From the NCBI RefSeq assembly GCF_030813005.1, contig NZ_JAUSTU010000016.1, positions 1 to 64,000 of the forward strand: a DNA stretch of 64,000 bases. Reading direction: 5' to 3'. This stretch comes from Robertmurraya andreesenii. Lineage in GTDB: Bacteria > Bacillota > Bacilli > Bacillales > Cytobacillaceae. Positions 61,844 to 64,000 of the stretch are shown piece after piece (within the stretch, counting starts at the first letter, position 1; each line of letters begins with the position of its first letter). Below the pieces are notes generated by a model. The model saw only the letters and a program-made list of their open reading frames with translations, searched no databases and was not told where the DNA came from. Both the position numbers and the translations under genes were made by a program.

Positions 61844-63089
61844 CTTTAAAGCCTATATCTTTGCGGTAAAAAATCTCCTCACACTGAAGCTTTTCCAATT
61901 CTTTATAGACAAGGGACTGTGCTTCTTCCAAAGTAGTTGCTTTCCCCCCGACCAATAAAACACGTCCACCATTCGTCACAAAACGGGAATCCTTCTTCTT
62001 CGTACCAGCGTGAAATACAAATAACTCTGAAGAGATTTCTTCAATTCCTATTAATGGAGCACCCTTTTCATAGGAGTCCGGGTAGCCTTTTGCAGCGACA
62101 ACCACACCGATCATAGCCTCATTATCCCATTCAATTTGCGGCTCTTTGCCATCCAGCAATTCTACTATTACTTGAACTAAATCCGTTTTCATGCGCGGAA
62201 GAATGACCTGTGTCTCAGGGTCACCAAAACGAGCATTAAACTCAATAACCTTCGGACCGTTCTCGGTCTTGATCAGGCCTGCATAGAGAATTCCACAGAA
62301 GCTCCTGCCTTCTTTGACAAGTGCTTTTGCTGTTGGCTCTAAAATAGTGGATATCGCCGTTTGAATCACATCATCACCAATTTGTGGTACTGGAGAATAG
62401 GCTCCCATTCCACCGGTATTTGGACCTTTGTCACCTTCAAAAGCCCTTTTATGATCTTGCGCAATCTCAAGTGGAATTACATTCTCCCCATTCACTAATG
62501 CCATAAGCGAGAATTCCTCACCAGCAAGAAACTCCTCAACAACAACCGTGGAGGAAGCATCACCGAACTTCTCATCTTCCATCATTTCCTTTAGGCTAGT
62601 TAAGGCCTCATCGAGTGTCAGAGCCACAGTAACACCCTTCCCCGCTGCTAAACCGTCCGCTTTAATGACAATTGGTGCTCCCTTTTTTAGCACATAGGCT
62701 CTTGCCGACTCATAATCCGTAAACACTTCATATTCCGCCGTAGGAATGGCATATTTCTTCATCAGATTCTTAGCATATGATTTACTTCCCTCGATCTCAG
62801 CGGCTTTTTGGCTTGGTCCAAATACAGCTAGCCCTTCAGAACGAAACCGATCTGCTAACCCAGCTAGTAATGGTACCTCTGGTCCGATGATCGTTAAATC
62901 AATATGTTCGGACAAGGCAAAATCAACTAGCCTTTCCTGATCATTCTCTTCAATAGCAACAAGCTCAGCTACATCCGTCATCCCATCGTTCCCAGGAGCT
63001 ACAAATACCTTATCGACGACGGGACTTTCACTTACCTTGCGACAAATCGCATGCTCTCGTCCGCCACGTCCGACCACTAATATCTTCAT
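61821..63089 (-). CDS. purD: phosphoribosylamine-glycine ligase
   Basis: 422 residues, ATP-grasp enzyme of purine synthesis. KILVVGRGGREHAI at the N-terminus, KADGLAAGKGVTVA (ATP loop), GPNTGGMGAYSP and EFNARFGDPETQ (Mg). ATG 63089 has GGAGG. Last gene of the purine operon, after purH. Confidence 0.97.
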   Translation of the reverse strand: MKILVVGRGGREHAICRKVSESPVVDKVFVAPGNDGMTDVAELVAIEENDQERLVDFALSEHIDLTIIGPEVPLLAGLADRFRSEGLAVFGPSQKAAEIEGSKSYAKNLMKKYAIPTAEYEVFTDYESARAYVLKKGAPIVIKADGLAAGKGVTVALTLDEALTSLKEMMEDEKFGDASSTVVVEEFLAGEEFSLMALVNGENVIPLEIAQDHKRAFEGDKGPNTGGMGAYSPVPQIGDDVIQTAISTILEPTAKALVKEGRSFCGILYAGLIKTENGPKVIEFNARFGDPETQVILPRMKTDLVQVIVELLDGKEPQIEWDNEAMIGVVVAAKGYPDSYEKGAPLIGIEEISSELFVFHAGTKKKDSRFVTNGGRVLLVGGKATTLEEAQSLVYKELEKLQCEEIFYRKDIGFKAIEPVFD

Positions 63090-63151
63090 GCACCCTACCT
63101 CCAAACCATTTTAATTTGGCCCAGTTACTATGTATCATTGAGCAGCATACC

Positions 63152-63218
63152 GCCTTACACGTGTACGTTCACGATAGTTTCGTACCGAATAAAACCCGCT
63201 CACGCACACGTATAAGGC
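63152..63218. repeat. imperfect inverted repeat between purH and purD
   Basis: GCCTTACACGTG (63152-63163) pairs with CACGTATAAGGC (63207-63218) with one mismatch. No T-run on the minus strand; it may tune the purH-purD transcript. Confidence 0.5.
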
Positions 63219-63246
63219 TAAGAACAACACTTACTTTGAAACAGCC

Positions 63247-64000
63247 CTAATGTTTGAAATGCCTTACCCCAGTAAAGACCATCGCAATGCCGTACTCATC
63301 CGCCTTCTTAATCGAATCCTCATCACGAATCGAGCCTCCGGGCTGAATGATCGCAGTAATGCCTGCTTTGGCCGCAGCCTCGACCGTATCATCCATCGGG
63401 AAAAAGGCATCCGATGCGAGCACAGCCCCGTTCGCTTTGGTATTGGCCTGCTCAAGCGCAATATTGGCAGCGCCGACACGATTCATTTGCCCCGCACCGA
63501 TTCCTAATGTCATATTTTCGCTATTTACAACAATCGCATTGGATTTAACATGCTTCACAATTTTCCAACCGAACTCCAGTGCCTTCCATTCCTCATCCGT
63601 AGGCTCTCGCTTCGTTGGAACTGAAATGCTTGCTTCCTTTAGGGAGAAGCGATCCTGCTCCTGAACAAGCAAACCGCCCTCAATGGAGGTCAATTTCATC
63701 TCTGCCTTCGCCTGTTCATCAAATGGAATCGTTAAGAGACGGAGATTTTTCTTTCCAGTTAAGATTCCCAGAGCCTCCTCTGAAAAAGATGGTGCAATAA
63801 CAATTTCAAGAAAGATTTCATGTAGCTTTTCTGCCGTCACCTTGTCCACTTCACGATTGAAGGCCACAATTCCACCAAAAATAGAAACAGGGTCAGCGGC
63901 AAATGCTCTCGTAAAAGCATTGAATACATCCTCGCCAGTCCCTACTCCACAAGGATTCATATGTTTTACAGCTACAGCTGCTGGTTCGGTAAATTCCTTT
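63247..64000 (-). CDS. purH: bifunctional AICAR transformylase/IMP cyclohydrolase, C-terminal part
   Basis: About 250 C-terminal residues of PurH (full length about 512); the gene continues beyond 64000. AVKHMNPCGVGTG carries the transformylase Lys-His pair, SDAFFPMDDTVE and IIQPGGSIRDEDSI follow, and the end VFTGVRHFKH is exact for the family. Makes FAICAR and IMP, the last steps of purine synthesis. Confidence 0.96.
   Translation of the reverse strand, partial: KEFTEPAAVAVKHMNPCGVGTGEDVFNAFTRAFAADPVSIFGGIVAFNREVDKVTAEKLHEIFLEIVIAPSFSEEALGILTGKKNLRLLTIPFDEQAKAEMKLTSIEGGLLVQEQDRFSLKEASISVPTKREPTDEEWKALEFGWKIVKHVKSNAIVVNSENMTLGIGAGQMNRVGAANIALEQANTKANGAVLASDAFFPMDDTVEAAAKAGITAIIQPGGSIRDEDSIKKADEYGIAMVFTGVRHFKH

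Noticed and set aside
1..64000. tRNA or rRNA genes
   Set aside because: No cloverleaf-like or rRNA-like stretch was recognised on either strand; a tRNAscan run would settle it.

Overview
The window reads as a low-GC Gram-positive chromosome from the family Bacillaceae. Strong AGGAGG-type ribosome binding sites, intrinsic terminators and many genes whose closest known counterparts are Bacillus subtilis genes (purH-purD, yerA, yerB, yerC, pcrB, pcrA, ligA, camS, gatCAB, dgkB, rlmCD, mrpA-G, yueI, plsY) support this. The genus cannot be fixed by eye. Most genes lie on the minus strand.

Region by region. (1) 0.2-6.9 kb is a drug-resistance and accessory cluster: a chloramphenicol acetyltransferase gene with a translational-attenuation leader, a streptomycin adenylyltransferase gene (aadK type) cut in two by an IS3-family element with an exact 3-bp target duplication, a methyltransferase, a VOC-fold protein, a macrolide phosphotransferase, a membrane protein and a TetR regulator. 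(2) 7-9.5 kb is almost gene-free and holds degenerate, hairpin-bearing non-coding repeats around one small unknown gene. (3) 9.5-19.4 kb carries rlmCD, a complete mrpA-G Na+/H+ antiporter operon, a divergent KdpD-like universal stress protein, a minimal tyrosine recombinase and dgkB. (4) 19.6-22.7 kb is a four-gene ECF sigma/anti-sigma/membrane-protein operon whose sigma gene seems to lack a canonical start codon. (5) 22.8-29.6 kb carries plsY, a thioredoxin-like gene, gatCAB, a 52-bp tandem repeat array, yueI and aceA.

(6) 29.9-49.5 kb is the most interesting part: a bacterial microcompartment (BMC) locus. One minus-strand operon encodes a class II aldolase, a CoA-acylating aldehyde dehydrogenase, five BMC-H shell proteins, PduL phosphotransacylase, a BMC-P vertex protein, a signal-less solute-binding-like protein, an NADH oxidase/CoA-disulfide reductase-like flavoprotein and a two-subunit CoA-transferase-family enzyme. 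A DeoR-family regulator is divergent from it. Next come 5-methylthioribose-1-phosphate isomerase (mtnA), 5-methylthioribose kinase (mtnK), a ribose-type ABC transporter, two paralogous binding lipoproteins and a chemoreceptor. The simplest model is uptake and sensing of a 5-modified ribose (5-methylthioribose or 5-deoxyribose), phosphorylation, isomerisation, and aldol cleavage to DHAP plus a short aldehyde that the shell contains and converts to acyl-CoA and acyl-phosphate. There is no diol dehydratase, ethanolamine lyase, glycyl-radical enzyme, alcohol dehydrogenase or BMC-T protein. I know of no experimentally characterised BMC of this composition, but I could not search.

(7) 49.8-64 kb returns to conserved backbone: rocA/pruA, camS, ligA, pcrA, pcrB, yerC, yerB, yerA, two small membrane proteins, purD and the C-terminal half of purH, which runs off the window.
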